A stretch of DNA of 64,000 nt from Bacteroidales bacterium (GCA_017428245.1 JAFRRF010000023.1:50760-114759); one strand, 5' to 3'; counted from the first letter of the stretch, positions 35,558 to 44,097 are shown. Program-made: numbers and translations. The notes: a model not told the origin generated them from the letters alone.

Positions 35558-36585
35558 GCAGCGCCAGGCAAATACGTTTAGACCTTTGGCCCGTACATAA
35601 GACCGCCCAGGAAAGCGGGCTAAAAGTGCCGTATTTAGACATTTCCGGGGAGGACACCCCAACGGATTACCTTTTTACCCTGGGCGGCAAATACGGCCTT
35701 ATTGTGCGGGCAAACTTGCACACCCTCAAAGGCCGGGAAAAGACCGGGAAAAGCGCGGCGGGCCTGGCGCTAATAGCCGCCGCCCTCAAAGGGGAATTTA
35801 TAGGCATAACACCCAGCCGGGACAATTTGGCCGTTTTATGGATTGACACGGAGCAAGACAAAAACACCTTGCGCCAAAAGGCTAAAGCCGTGCTTTCTAT
35901 GGCGGGACTTGACACCCAGCCGGAACGCCTCAAAATTGTAGCCTTGCGCGGCTTTGGAGGCCCGGCGGATGCCCTGGCCGCTACCTTGCAAGCTATTGAG
36001 GAAACCGCCGCAGATTTCGTTTTTCTTGACGGGGTTGTGGATTTGTGCCAGGCGTTTAACGATGAAGAAAAGAGCCGGGCCGTAGTGGAACAATTGGAGG
36101 CACACGCGGAAAAGTACGGCGCGGCTATTTTGGGCCTTATTCACACCAACAAAAAGGACGTAGAGGCGCGCGGACACCTGGGCGCAATAATGCAGCAAAA
36201 AAGCGGCGCGGTGTACATAGTAACCAAAGAGGGAAACACCGCCACAATTACCCAGGATTGCAACCGCTTTGGCGCGCCCGTGCCGCCTTTCTCTTTCACG
36301 TTTGCGGATGATTTCAAGATAGCAGCGCCCGCAGAGGGTAACACGGATTTAGAGCGCTGGGCCGCGCTAAACCGGGCCTTTGTGCCGCTTTTCGCTGGCG
36401 CGGAACGCCTAACCGCCGGGGAACTTGTGGACGCATACAAAGACTATTACCAAAAGAGCAAGCGCACCGCCCAGGATGCTATAAAGGCCGCAACCTTTGC
36501 CCGCGTACTTGATAGAACAATGGAGGGCCGCAAGGTTTATTATTGCATACCTTTCCAGGATATACCCGCCGAAGATGATATTTAA
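35554..36585 (+). CDS. RepA-like P-loop ATPase (replicative helicase type)
   Basis: 343 aa. Walker A GREKTGKS near residue 60 after a leading HTLK, Walker B DFVFLDGVVDL near residue 152, and GLIHTNKKDVEARGHLG with the polar residue at a RecA/RepA-type position. The C-terminal domain (about 270-335) resembles the stand-alone 69-aa protein. Likely the helicase of the element's own replication. An iteron cluster follows its stop, then the primase-like gene. Confidence 0.8.
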   Translation: MSSARQIRLDLWPVHKTAQESGLKVPYLDISGEDTPTDYLFTLGGKYGLIVRANLHTLKGREKTGKSAAGLALIAAALKGEFIGITPSRDNLAVLWIDTEQDKNTLRQKAKAVLSMAGLDTQPERLKIVALRGFGGPADALAATLQAIEETAADFVFLDGVVDLCQAFNDEEKSRAVVEQLEAHAEKYGAAILGLIHTNKKDVEARGHLGAIMQQKSGAVYIVTKEGNTATITQDCNRFGAPVPPFSFTFADDFKIAAPAEGNTDLERWAALNRAFVPLFAGAERLTAGELVDAYKDYYQKSKRTAQDAIKAATFARVLDRTMEGRKVYYCIPFQDIPAEDDI

Positions 36586-36604
36586 CTGCAAGCATAGCGG
36601 CATA

Positions 36605-36716
36605 GGTGCAATAATGGTGCAAGCGTATTCTATATATACGCTTTTGCACCTTTGCACCAATTGGCCGCGTTTAGTGCAATTGCACTTAAATTGCACCTAT
36701 TTTGCACCTTTGCACC
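36605..36716. repeat. Iteron cluster, probable replication origin of the element
   Basis: Seven copies of TTGCACC/GGTGCAA: inverted at 36605 and 36616, direct at 36644, 36652, 36691, 36702 and 36710. In addition there is the palindrome AGTGCAATTGCACT (36673-36686) and an AT-rich inverted repeat GCGTATTCTATATATACGC (36623-36641). It lies between the RepA-like and primase-like genes, where iteron origins are expected. It could also act as an operator. Confidence 0.7.
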
Positions 36717-36733
36717 TATTTAGCTAAACTCCT

Positions 36734-37660
36734 ATGTATCAATCAATTTTCAAAGCAAACGTTTCCTTTTTCCCGTGCAAAGAGGCGGGGAAAAGCAAAA
36801 TACAAACTATTTCCCTGGGCCGGGCCTTGCTTGCTGACACCTGGCGCGCCCAAGTTGAGGCGTTGAGGGCGGAGGCAGACCCGGCCAAACGCCAGGCAAT
36901 TAAAGAGGCTTTGCCGTGCATTTCCCCCGGCGGGGTATTTACTTACGTTCAAAAGGGCGGGCGCAAAAGTATGAGCCTTATAACGCCCAGCGGCTTTTTG
37001 TGCGCTGATATTGATTGCAAGCCGGAAAAGGGGATAAATAGCGCCCTGGCGGGGTTTGACCTCAAAGCCGAAATTTCCCGCTTGCCCTTTGTTGCCTATT
37101 GTGGCAAATCTTGCGGCGGCGCTGGGTATTTCCTTATAATACCGATAGCAGACCCGGCCAAATACCGGGACTATTACAAAGCCTTGCAAGCGGATGCCGA
37201 AAAGTGCGGCCTAACACTTGACGCGGCTTGCAGTAGTATTGCTTTCAAACGTTTCGTTTCCTGGGACGCAGACCCCTATATTAACACCGCCGCCCGGCCT
37301 TACTCTTACACCTTGCCGGAACGGAAACGGGACGCGCCTATTACGCCGGAAACGGCCCAGGAATACGCCGCCAAATTGGAGGCTATTATTACCAAAGTTG
37401 AGGCGGAAAAATTGGATATTGCCCCCGCTGAACGGGATTGGTTTGAAATGTGTTGCGCCCTTGCAAACATTTTCGGGGAGGCGGGCCGGGATTATGCGCA
37501 TAGGCTTTTCCAATTTTACCCAGGCTATACGGCGGCGGAAACGGACGCGAAATTTACGCGGGCAATTGAAAGCCCTTACCCGGCCTATACCTTTGGCACA
37601 ATACGGGAATTTTTCAAGCGCTCCACAATAGCGCGGGACTTTGACGATATAGGCCAATGA
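36734..37660 (+). CDS. VirE-N/BT4734-like primase-associated protein
   Basis: 308 aa. N-terminal domain like the BT4734/BF3469 (VirE N-terminal) proteins of Bacteroidales elements: GFLCADIDCKPEKG, PFVAYCGKSCGGAGYFLIIP and a CSSIAFKRFVSWDADPYIN segment. A C-terminal part (YAAKLEAIITKVEAEKLDIA, WFEMCCALANIFGEAGRDYA, TIREFFKR) resembles the PriCT-like domain of primases. With the RepA-like ATPase and iterons it forms a replication module. ATGA overlap with the RHH gene. Confidence 0.75.
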   Translation: MYQSIFKANVSFFPCKEAGKSKIQTISLGRALLADTWRAQVEALRAEADPAKRQAIKEALPCISPGGVFTYVQKGGRKSMSLITPSGFLCADIDCKPEKGINSALAGFDLKAEISRLPFVAYCGKSCGGAGYFLIIPIADPAKYRDYYKALQADAEKCGLTLDAACSSIAFKRFVSWDADPYINTAARPYSYTLPERKRDAPITPETAQEYAAKLEAIITKVEAEKLDIAPAERDWFEMCCALANIFGEAGRDYAHRLFQFYPGYTAAETDAKFTRAIESPYPAYTFGTIREFFKRSTIARDFDDIGQ

Positions 37661-37956
37661 AAAGGGAACGCAAGCGCCTAAATATAAGCCTCCCAGCGGC
37701 GGAGTATGAACAAGCGGAGCGCCTGGCCCTGGCCGGGGGATTTAAGAACGTTTGCGCCTTTGCGCGGGCCTTGCTTTCCCAAGTGGCGCAATACGCCGCC
37801 CGGCGGCAAATGAGCGCCCAGGAATTAGCCCGCCAGCCCACAACCATAACGGCGGAAATTAACGAAATGTTTGAGGAACTTATTACCTGGGACGCGGCCA
37901 CGCCAGCGGAAAAAAGGGCCGCAATACACGCAAACGAAAAACACGAAAACCGATGA
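37657..37956 (+). CDS. Ribbon-helix-helix-like protein, possible MobC/partition accessory
   Basis: 99 aa. The N-terminal RKRLNISLPAAEYEQAERLA resembles a ribbon-helix-helix DNA-binding strand and helix; a helical acidic tail follows. RHH proteins next to replication genes are often mobilisation (MobC) or plasmid-control proteins. No relaxase is nearby, so a mobilisation role would need one in trans. ATGA overlaps on both sides. Confidence 0.55.
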   Translation: MKRERKRLNISLPAAEYEQAERLALAGGFKNVCAFARALLSQVAQYAARRQMSAQELARQPTTITAEINEMFEELITWDAATPAEKRAAIHANEKHENR

Positions 37957-38210
37957 AAAGAGAGAAAAGCCAAAAGGAAAAAACCTTTTTGCGGGAAACC
38001 GAAAACGGGGTAAAACCGCATTACTTTAACCCGGAAACCCCGGAAACCGCCCGCAAGATTAGAGAGCGCCGCAGCGCCTCGCAAGTTGCCGAAATGCGCA
38101 AGGAAACCGGGACAAAGCCAAAGCCCAGGCCCAGCGCCAGGGAACGCGCCGCCGCCCAGGTTGCACAAATGCGCAAAGCCGCCGGAAACTTTAAAGCCCC
38201 GGCCAAATGA
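37953..38210 (+). CDS. Small basic protein with internal repeat
   Basis: 85 aa, Lys/Arg-rich. Two similar segments, ERRSASQVAEMRKETG and ERAAAQVAQMRKAAG, suggest a duplicated helix. No family recognised; the charge suggests nucleic-acid binding. Overlaps both neighbours as ATGA. Confidence 0.5.
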   Translation: MKREKSQKEKTFLRETENGVKPHYFNPETPETARKIRERRSASQVAEMRKETGTKPKPRPSARERAAAQVAQMRKAAGNFKAPAK

Positions 38211-38353
38211 GGCGGGACTATTCCTACAAAGCCGCCAGCAAAGAGCGCCAGGCGTATAAGTATGAGGCTGACCGCCGCCAGCGGGAAAAGGCCGCAGCCG
38301 ATAAGCGCAAGCGCAAGCAAGCCAAACGCCAGCGCCGGGCGGCGGGGGGATAA
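38207..38353 (+). CDS. Very small, highly basic protein
   Basis: 48 aa starting MRRDYSYKAASKERQAYKYE and ending in a run of Arg/Lys/Ala/Gln. ATGA overlap with the previous gene supports translation. Possibly a nucleic-acid-binding peptide; function unknown. A G-rich stretch and an AT tract follow (38370-38400). Confidence 0.5.
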   Translation: MRRDYSYKAASKERQAYKYEADRRQREKAAADKRKRKQAKRQRRAAGG

Positions 38354-38490
38354 GTGAACGCAGACACCGGGGGGGGTATTTTTTAAAAGGGGGGCACACC
38401 CCGTTAAACCTCGCCCCCAGCCTCGCGCCTCGAAAAGTGATTTTTTCAATTTCCGTCACTTTTACCCTAATGCGCCAAAAGTGTAAAATT

Positions 38491-39474
38491 ATGAAAACCA
38501 ATTTTTTGAATTTGCGGAACTTTGGCCGGAAACGGCCCAAAAACGAACAAAAGAGTATGAAAAAACACGTTTTTACCGATACCGCCAGGCTTAAACGCCT
38601 GGAAAACTGCCTACCTATTGCGGCGGAAAGAGTGACCGCCGCCGGGGATGCTATGCGCGCCCAATTTCCGGCCTTGCCCTGGAATACGCGCGCCCTTTGG
38701 GTTTTGGCCTTTGAGCCTGGCGCAAGGGATTACCTTTGCAAAATAATCCTGCAGCGCGGCGCGGATGCCGCCGGGCTTTGTTGTGCCTGGGATAAAGAGG
38801 ATTACACGCCCAAAGTTGTAAACGTTATCTTGCCGGAAGAAGTGGAACACCCCGCCCCCTTAAGCGCGGAAATAAAGCTAAACCGCAAGTTTGTAGAACG
38901 GGACACCGAAACGGCCCGCGCCCCTTTCCGGGGCCTGGATGCCGTGCCGGAACTTGAAACCTATTTGCGTACCGGGGTTTTGTCAATTGGCAAAAAGGGG
39001 GAAACCATAACCGCGCCGGATGCGGCGGAACGCCTGGAGGACTTTTGCACCCTATACGCGGAAACGGACGCGCAAGCGGCCTTTGTGGAAAACCTGGAGG
39101 GGATGCGGGACGCAGCGGCGAAAATGAGCGCGGCCTATCTTAAGACCCTGGCCGGATTGCCCGCCCAGGCCCGCCCGCAATTGGCCGCAAACGCCGGGTT
39201 TTATATGCCTACCCTGGGCGCTATTGCCAAAGGCGGGCAATTGCTCTTAAAAGGCGAAGACACCCCGGCCCGCGCCCTTATTTCCTTTTTTGGCCTTACC
39301 CGCGTAACGCCGGACACCCCGCCAAAGTTTTACAACCTGGCCGGGATATGGAACTATACGGCGGAGGATGCAAACGCCCTTATTGGCTGCAACCTGGGCG
39401 GATTGCAAAAGCTGGGATTATCAAAGCCCGCCCCCGCCGCCCCTGGCGTTACCCTTTTCCCCGCTATTTTGTAG
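38491..39474 (+). CDS. Element protein of unknown function
   Basis: 327 aa from the ATG at 38491; ATGs at 38470 and 38557 and a GTG at 38437 are in frame. Basic N-terminus (NLRNFGRKRPKNEQKSMKKH), then an Ala-rich helical body, with WNTRALWVLAFEPGARDYL near one third and a C-terminal QLLLKGEDTPARALISFFGL. No relaxase (HxDxxxPHxH), nuclease, toxin or capsid motif was seen. The largest unexplained gene of the element and a cargo or packaging candidate. Confidence 0.55.
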   Translation: MKTNFLNLRNFGRKRPKNEQKSMKKHVFTDTARLKRLENCLPIAAERVTAAGDAMRAQFPALPWNTRALWVLAFEPGARDYLCKIILQRGADAAGLCCAWDKEDYTPKVVNVILPEEVEHPAPLSAEIKLNRKFVERDTETARAPFRGLDAVPELETYLRTGVLSIGKKGETITAPDAAERLEDFCTLYAETDAQAAFVENLEGMRDAAAKMSAAYLKTLAGLPAQARPQLAANAGFYMPTLGAIAKGGQLLLKGEDTPARALISFFGLTRVTPDTPPKFYNLAGIWNYTAEDANALIGCNLGGLQKLGLSKPAPAAPGVTLFPAIL

Positions 39475-39477
39475 GGT

Positions 39478-39702
39478 ATGAATAGAAAAGTATTTGAAAG
39501 CGGCTTTGCGGCTCTTAATGAGGGCGGCGCGCCTAAAAGTGTACTTGCCGAAATGCCCGGCGGCGCGGGGGTATTATTGGCCCGGAACGGGCGGGCCTAT
39601 TACCGGGATATTAGCGGCGCGGGCTTGCTGATAGAACACCCAGGGGGAAAAGCCTTTTTTGTCCCCTATGAAACAATAAGAGCGCTTGCGGCGGAATATT
39701 AG
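39478..39702 (+). CDS. Small element protein
   Basis: 74 aa (MNRKVFESGFAALNEGGAPK ... YETIRALAAEY). Compact alpha/beta-looking protein with GVLLARNGRAYYRDISG. It starts 3 bp after the 327-aa gene, so it is in the same operon. Function unknown. Confidence 0.5.
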   Translation: MNRKVFESGFAALNEGGAPKSVLAEMPGGAGVLLARNGRAYYRDISGAGLLIEHPGGKAFFVPYETIRALAAEY

Positions 39703-39827
39703 CCGCCCAGGGGTTGCACCTATTGAAATTTTTACTACCTTTGCAGAAAGCCGCGCGGAAATGGAGTTTTTGGCCTTGCCGAACTTGTTACACCCTCCAT
39801 TTTTTCCGGGCGGTTTTTTGGTTGAAA

Positions 39828-39864
39828 TGTTACCCGTTTGTTACCCGTTTAATTTTGTTACGCG
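39828..39864. repeat. GTTAC repeats at the right end (possible integrase arm sites)
   Basis: TGTTACCCGTTTGTTACCCG, then TTTTGTTACGCG. The words match the left-end cluster at 32117-32158. A single CTTGTTACACC lies at 39785. Confidence 0.55.
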
Positions 39865-39904
39865 CTATATGATTGATAATCAAAGGGAAAACGCGGGAAC
39901 TATT

Positions 39905-39921
39905 CATTTCCTCTTCAATGT
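39905..39921 (+). repeat. attR, with displaced original ychF end
   Basis: CATTTCCTCTTCAATGT, then ATAA. Right of the core it reads FNV-stop and is the likely original chromosomal 3' end of ychF; left of it is element sequence. It differs from attL at three silent positions. Confidence 0.8.
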
Positions 39922-39946
39922 ATAATCTAAAAATTCGATCAATAAG

Positions 39947-41284
39947 ATGAAAAAGATTCTTTTTGTGTTTGCCTTGGCAGCCGTCGTCCTGACCGGCTGC
40001 AACAAGAAATCCCTTCCTCCGGTGGCGGAGCCGTCGTGGTACACCAACACGACGTATTTTGCGGAAAAGAACGGCCTGTATTCGGAACTGCCGGTTTATC
40101 CGAAAAACATCGTGATGGTCGGCGACGATTATATCGACCGGGGCCTCTGGAATGAGTTCTACGGCGATACCACCGTCAAGAACCGTGGCATTACCTACGA
40201 TGCCACCGACCACGTGCTGTACCGCATCGACCGGATCGCGAAGCAGAAGCCGGGCAAGATCTTCGTCAGCGCCGGTCTCAACGACCTGCTTCACGGCACC
40301 GCCGTCGACACGATCGTTGCCAATGTCAAGCACATCTTCACCCGCGTTTCGAAGCTTTCGCCCGAGACGAAGTGCTACTATATGAATATCGTGCTGAGCC
40401 CGGTCCTCAACGAGGAGCAGAAAGCGGCCGGCGCCAAAGTCAATGAGGCTATCCACGAGTATGCCAAAGGCGGTGCCTTCGAGTGCATCGACGTGAACGC
40501 CGCTCTGCAGCAGGGCATCGAGGACGGCCGCTTCTCCTGGGACGGCGGCAAACTGCTCAACGGCGCCGGTTACTCGGCCCTGGCAAAGGCCATCGAACGC
40601 CAGATCGGCAAACCGGCTCTCAACCTGCCGGACGATCGCGAATATCCGCTCGAGGTCTCGGATTATTACAAGCACCGGGTTTCCATGCTTCGTTCTCTTC
40701 CCAAAGAGAAAGGCAGGATCGTCATGCTGGGCAACAGTCTGACCAACAACGCCCCCTGGCCGGAACTCTTCCCGCTTGGCTATATCGTCAACCGCGGTAT
40801 CAGCGGTGATGTGGTGGACGGTGTCCACCAGCGGATCGATATGTTCGAAGGCACCAAGCCCGACAAGTTCTTCCTGATGACGGGTACCAACGATTTCGTG
40901 AACGATCCCGAAGTTTCGGCCCTCAAGGTCTGGGAGCGTTTCGAGTCGCTGATCAAGGATATCCGGGAACAGTATCCCACGACCTGGCTGTATGTACAGA
41001 GCATTCTCCCGATGAACCCGAAGTCTCCGTATTATGCCGGCTTCAACGAGAAAGCGGCCGAGGTCAACAAGTTGCTCGACGCCGGTAAGGAACGCTACAG
41101 CTATGTCTATCTGGATATTGCGAGCCTGGTTTCCGACGGAAACGGTGATCTGAAGGATGAATGCACCTGCGACGGCATCCATCTTTCCGCCACGGGCTAC
41201 TTCATCTGGTCGGCCGAACTGGCCAAGGGTCTGCGTATGATGCAGAACCTGGATCCCACGGAAATGCTTTTTGAGAAAAACTAA
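39947..41284 (+). CDS. Lipoprotein with tandem SGNH hydrolase domains, the first degenerate
   Basis: 445 aa; lipobox LTGC. Domain 1 (about 50-215) has [10 protein letters not shown] where the Ser of GDS is Asp, and [10 protein letters not shown]. Domain 2 (about 250-430) is intact: [12 protein letters not shown] (nucleophile Ser), [18 protein letters not shown] and [15 protein letters not shown] enzymes hydrolyse esters, often acetyl groups on glycans. The duplication suggests domain 1 became a binding domain. It starts 32 bp after attR, and aspS follows after 2 bp. Confidence 0.88.
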   Translation: MKKILFVFALAAVVLTGCNKKSLPPVAEPSWYTNTTYFAEKNGLYSELPVYPKNIVMVGDDYIDRGLWNEFYGDTTVKNRGITYDATDHVLYRIDRIAKQKPGKIFVSAGLNDLLHGTAVDTIVANVKHIFTRVSKLSPETKCYYMNIVLSPVLNEEQKAAGAKVNEAIHEYAKGGAFECIDVNAALQQGIEDGRFSWDGGKLLNGAGYSALAKAIERQIGKPALNLPDDREYPLEVSDYYKHRVSMLRSLPKEKGRIVMLGNSLTNNAPWPELFPLGYIVNRGISGDVVDGVHQRIDMFEGTKPDKFFLMTGTNDFVNDPEVSALKVWERFESLIKDIREQYPTTWLYVQSILPMNPKSPYYAGFNEKAAEVNKLLDAGKERYSYVYLDIASLVSDGNGDLKDECTCDGIHLSATGYFIWSAELAKGLRMMQNLDPTEMLFEKN

Positions 41285-41286
41285 AT

Positions 41287-43056
41287 ATGTACCGTACACA
41301 TACTTGTGGAGAATTGCGACTCAGCGATACGGGCCAGACCGTAACCCTGGCCGGCTGGGTTCAGAAAAGCCGCCGGATGGGCGGTATGAGTTTCGTTGAC
41401 ATCCGCGACCGCTACGGCATCACGCAGCTGCGCATCGATGAGACCACCGATCCGAAGATCAGCGAGACCGTGGCCCGTCTCGGCCGCGAGTTCGTGATCC
41501 AGGCGACCGGCGTGGTCGAGGAACGCCAGAGCAAGAACGCCAAGATTCCGACGGGCGAGATCGAGATCCGCCTGACGGACTTGAAGGTGCTCAACGCTTC
41601 GCTGACGCCTCCCTTCACCATTGAGGACGAATCGGACGGCGGCGAGGATATCCGGGCGAAATACCGCTATCTCGACCTGCGCCGCGGCCCGCTGAAGCGC
41701 GCTCTGATGCTCCGTCACCGGATGGCGCACGAAGTGCGAAACTATCTCGACGGAAAGGGTTTCCTGGAAATCGAGACCCCGTTCCTCATCAAATCGACGC
41801 CGGAAGGAGCCCGCGACTTCGTGGTTCCCTCCCGCATGAATCCCGGCGAGTTCTACGCCCTGCCGCAGAGCCCCCAGACCTTCAAGCAGCTGCTGATGGT
41901 GGCGGGCTACGACCGCTATTTCCAGATCGTGCGCTGCTTCCGCGACGAAGACCTGCGCGCCGACCGCCAGCCCGAGTTCACGCAGATCGACTGCGAGATG
42001 AGCTTTGTGGAGCAGGAAGATGTGCTCGAAGTGTTCGAAGGCATGATGCGGCACCTTTTCAAAGAGGTGATCGGGGTGGAAATCGCGCCGAAGATTCCGC
42101 GGATGAGCTGGTACGACGCTATGGACAACTACGGTTCCGACAAGCCCGACATCCGCTACGGCATGAAGATCCACGAGATCACTTCGCTGGTCCAGGGCCA
42201 CGGCTTCAGCGTCTTCGACGGCGTGGAGTACGTGGGCGCGATTGCGGTTCCCGGTTGTGCCGGGTACACCCGCAAGCAGACCGACGAACTCACCGAGTGG
42301 GTGAAACGCCCTCAGGTAGGTGCCAAAGGCCTGGTCTACATTAAAGTGAACGAAGACGGTTCCGTCAAGTCGTCGGTCGACAAGTTCTACACACCGGAAG
42401 AAGTACAGGCCATCGCCGCCGCCGCCGGTGCCCAGAAGGGCGACCTGGTGCTGGTGCTCTGCGGTGCCAAGCGCAAGGCCCAGACGATGCTCGGCGTGCT
42501 CCGCATCGAGATGGGCAACCGCCTCGGCCTGCGCAACCCGCACGAGTATGCCCCTCTCTGGGTGGTGGACTTCCCGCTCCTGGAATGGGACGACGAGACG
42601 CAGCGCTTCTATGCGATGCATCATCCGTTCACGGCTCCGAAGCCGGAACACCTGGACTGGTTCTACAGCAACAAGAAGGAAGACCTCGAGCGCGTCTGCG
42701 CCAACGCCTACGACTTCGTGCTCAACGGCGTGGAACTGGGCGGCGGCTCGATCCGTATCCACGAGGCCGATGTCCAGCAGCGGATGTTCGAAGTGCTCGG
42801 CATCTCGAAGGAAGACGCCGACTACAAGTTCGGCTTCATCATCAATGCGTTCAAGTTCGGCGCTCCGCCGCACGGTGGCCTGGCATTCGGTTTCGACCGC
42901 GTCTGCGCCCTCTTCGGCGGCCAGGAGACCATCCGCGACTACATCGCCTTCCCGAAGAACAATATGGGACGCGACGTGATGCTCGACGCGCCTTCGCGCA
43001 TCGACGACGTCCAGATGGACGAACTCTTCCTGCGGAGCACGGCGCCGGAGAAATAA
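41287..43056 (+). CDS. aspS: Aspartyl-tRNA synthetase
   Basis: 589 aa. Class II enzyme charging tRNA-Asp. N-terminal OB fold ([20 protein letters not shown]), motif 2 [20 protein letters not shown], bacterial GAD insertion domain, motif 3 [17 protein letters not shown]-terminal [18 protein letters not shown]. Two bp after the SGNH lipoprotein gene, so probably co-transcribed. A terminator follows at 43112. Confidence 0.97.
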   Translation: MYRTHTCGELRLSDTGQTVTLAGWVQKSRRMGGMSFVDIRDRYGITQLRIDETTDPKISETVARLGREFVIQATGVVEERQSKNAKIPTGEIEIRLTDLKVLNASLTPPFTIEDESDGGEDIRAKYRYLDLRRGPLKRALMLRHRMAHEVRNYLDGKGFLEIETPFLIKSTPEGARDFVVPSRMNPGEFYALPQSPQTFKQLLMVAGYDRYFQIVRCFRDEDLRADRQPEFTQIDCEMSFVEQEDVLEVFEGMMRHLFKEVIGVEIAPKIPRMSWYDAMDNYGSDKPDIRYGMKIHEITSLVQGHGFSVFDGVEYVGAIAVPGCAGYTRKQTDELTEWVKRPQVGAKGLVYIKVNEDGSVKSSVDKFYTPEEVQAIAAAAGAQKGDLVLVLCGAKRKAQTMLGVLRIEMGNRLGLRNPHEYAPLWVVDFPLLEWDDETQRFYAMHHPFTAPKPEHLDWFYSNKKEDLERVCANAYDFVLNGVELGGGSIRIHEADVQQRMFEVLGISKEDADYKFGFIINAFKFGAPPHGGLAFGFDRVCALFGGQETIRDYIAFPKNNMGRDVMLDAPSRIDDVQMDELFLRSTAPEK

Positions 43057-43111
43057 TCCGGCGATCGTTATGCCTGTGGCGCTGGGGTGCTTGTGAATCA
43101 GCGACTTAGCA

Positions 43112-43150
43112 AAAATCGGTTGCGTCAAAATACGCAACCGATTTTGTTTA
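43112..43150. terminator. Bidirectional terminator between aspS and mrp
   Basis: AAAATCGGTTGCGT (43112-43125) with ACGCAACCGATTTT (43132-43145), loop CAAAAT. Confidence 0.9.
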
Positions 43151-43170
43151 AAGTGCTGATAATCTGACAG

Positions 43171-44073
43171 CTATGCGCCACGGATGATCTCTTCAGCGGC
43201 GGCACGCATGGCGTCGAAGAGAGGACCGTCGTTGAGGGCGGCGGGGGTTCCCGCGTCGCCGCTCTCGCAGACACTCTGGACGAGCGGAATCTGGCCCAGG
43301 AGCGGCAGGTCGTATTTGTCGGCGATCAGCTGGCCGCCGTCGCGGCCGAAGATGTAGTAGCGGTTCTCCGGCAGTTCGGCGGGCGTGAACCACGACATGT
43401 TTTCAATGATGCCCAGGATGGGTTTTTCCACCTGCGGGTTGCGGTAGAGGTTGACGCTCTTCTCCACGTCGGCCAGGGCAACGGCCTGCGGCGTGGTGAC
43501 GATGACAGCCCCGCTCAAAGGAATGTCGTGGACCAGGGAGATGTGGATGTCGCCGGTTCCCGGCGGCAGGTCGATGAGCAGGAAGTCGAGTACGCCCCAC
43601 TTCACCTGGAGGATCATCTGCTTGAGGGCGTTGCAGGCCATCGGGCCGCGCCAGATGAGTGCCTGTTCCGGTCGGGCGAAGTAGCCGATGCTCATCCATT
43701 TGACGCCGTATTTCTCGATCGGGCAGATGATTTCCTTGCAGTCTTCGGTGAGTTCTGCGTCGATGGGGAGCGGCTGGCCCATCTCATCGTAGACCTCCAC
43801 TTCGGGGATGGCTTTTTCGGTGCCGGTCATCTTCGGGATGGAGGGGCCGTACACGTCGGCGTCGGCCAGGCCGACTTTATAGCCCATCCGGGCCAGGGTT
43901 ACGGCCAGGTTGACGGCGACGGTGGATTTTCCGACGCCGCCTTTGCCGGAGGCGACGGCGATGATGTGCCCTACGTCCTGGAGTTGCTCCATTCCCAGTT
44001 CGAGCGGCCGTTTTTTCGGCTTGGGCTTCGGTGGATTGGGGTTATAGGGGCCTTTGATCTCGAAAGGTTTCAT
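43171..44073 (-). CDS. mrp: Mrp/ApbC-type Fe-S carrier ATPase lacking the MIP18 domain
   Basis: 300 aa from the ATG at 44073 ([20 protein letters not shown]). Deviant Walker [11 protein letters not shown] near residue 43, [42 protein letters not shown]. It loads Fe-S clusters onto target proteins. Bacteroidetes Mrp usually begins with a MIP18/DUF59 domain of about 90 residues; here a Pro/Lys-rich leader takes its place. The start codon lies only 24 bp from that of the divergent glycerate kinase gene. Confidence 0.92.
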   Translation of the reverse strand: MKPFEIKGPYNPNPPKPKPKKRPLELGMEQLQDVGHIIAVASGKGGVGKSTVAVNLAVTLARMGYKVGLADADVYGPSIPKMTGTEKAIPEVEVYDEMGQPLPIDAELTEDCKEIICPIEKYGVKWMSIGYFARPEQALIWRGPMACNALKQMILQVKWGVLDFLLIDLPPGTGDIHISLVHDIPLSGAVIVTTPQAVALADVEKSVNLYRNPQVEKPILGIIENMSWFTPAELPENRYYIFGRDGGQLIADKYDLPLLGQIPLVQSVCESGDAGTPAALNDGPLFDAMRAAAEEIIRGA

Positions 44074-44082
44074 ATTTTTCAG

Positions 44083-44090
44083 TATTTTTG
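44083..44090 (+). promoter_or_regulatory. -7 box for the glycerate kinase-RNase HII gene
   Basis: TATTTTTG ends 7 bp before the ATG at 44098. In a 24-bp intergenic gap this implies a leaderless transcript. Confidence 0.5.
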
Positions 44091-44097
44091 TTGTGCG

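Larger units (their letters stand above)
32000..39915. mobile_element. Integrative element of about 7.9 kb in the 3' end of ychF
   Basis: Bounded by the identical core TTCCTCTT (32000-32007 and 39908-39915) inside longer, partly diverged repeats that both encode HFLFNV-stop. It carries a tyrosine integrase next to the left end, GTTAC repeats at both ends, an excisionase-like protein, a RepA-like ATPase, an iteron cluster, a VirE-N/primase-like protein, an RHH protein and several unknowns. Codon use differs from the host (Ile ATA and ATT favoured, very Ala-rich proteins), and I saw no GATC anywhere inside. No relaxase, coupling protein or phage structural gene was recognised. Confidence 0.88.

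Noticed and set aside
36605..36716. CRISPR array
   Set aside because: The repeats are only 7 bp, irregularly spaced and in both orientations. They fit iterons, and no cas gene is present in the window.
37657..39474. Relaxase or toxin-antitoxin pair in the element
   Set aside because: No HUH or Tyr relaxase motif and no recognisable toxin fold. The RHH protein alone is not enough to call an antitoxin.
39686..39925. 79-codon frame across attR ending in HFLFNV
   Set aside because: Its end is the element's attP plus the displaced ychF terminus; the rest is low-quality sequence over the integrase arm sites. Not a gene.
43528..44097. Open frame upstream of the glycerate kinase start
   Set aside because: It is antisense to mrp. 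The kinase clearly starts at 44098 ([17 protein letters not shown]).
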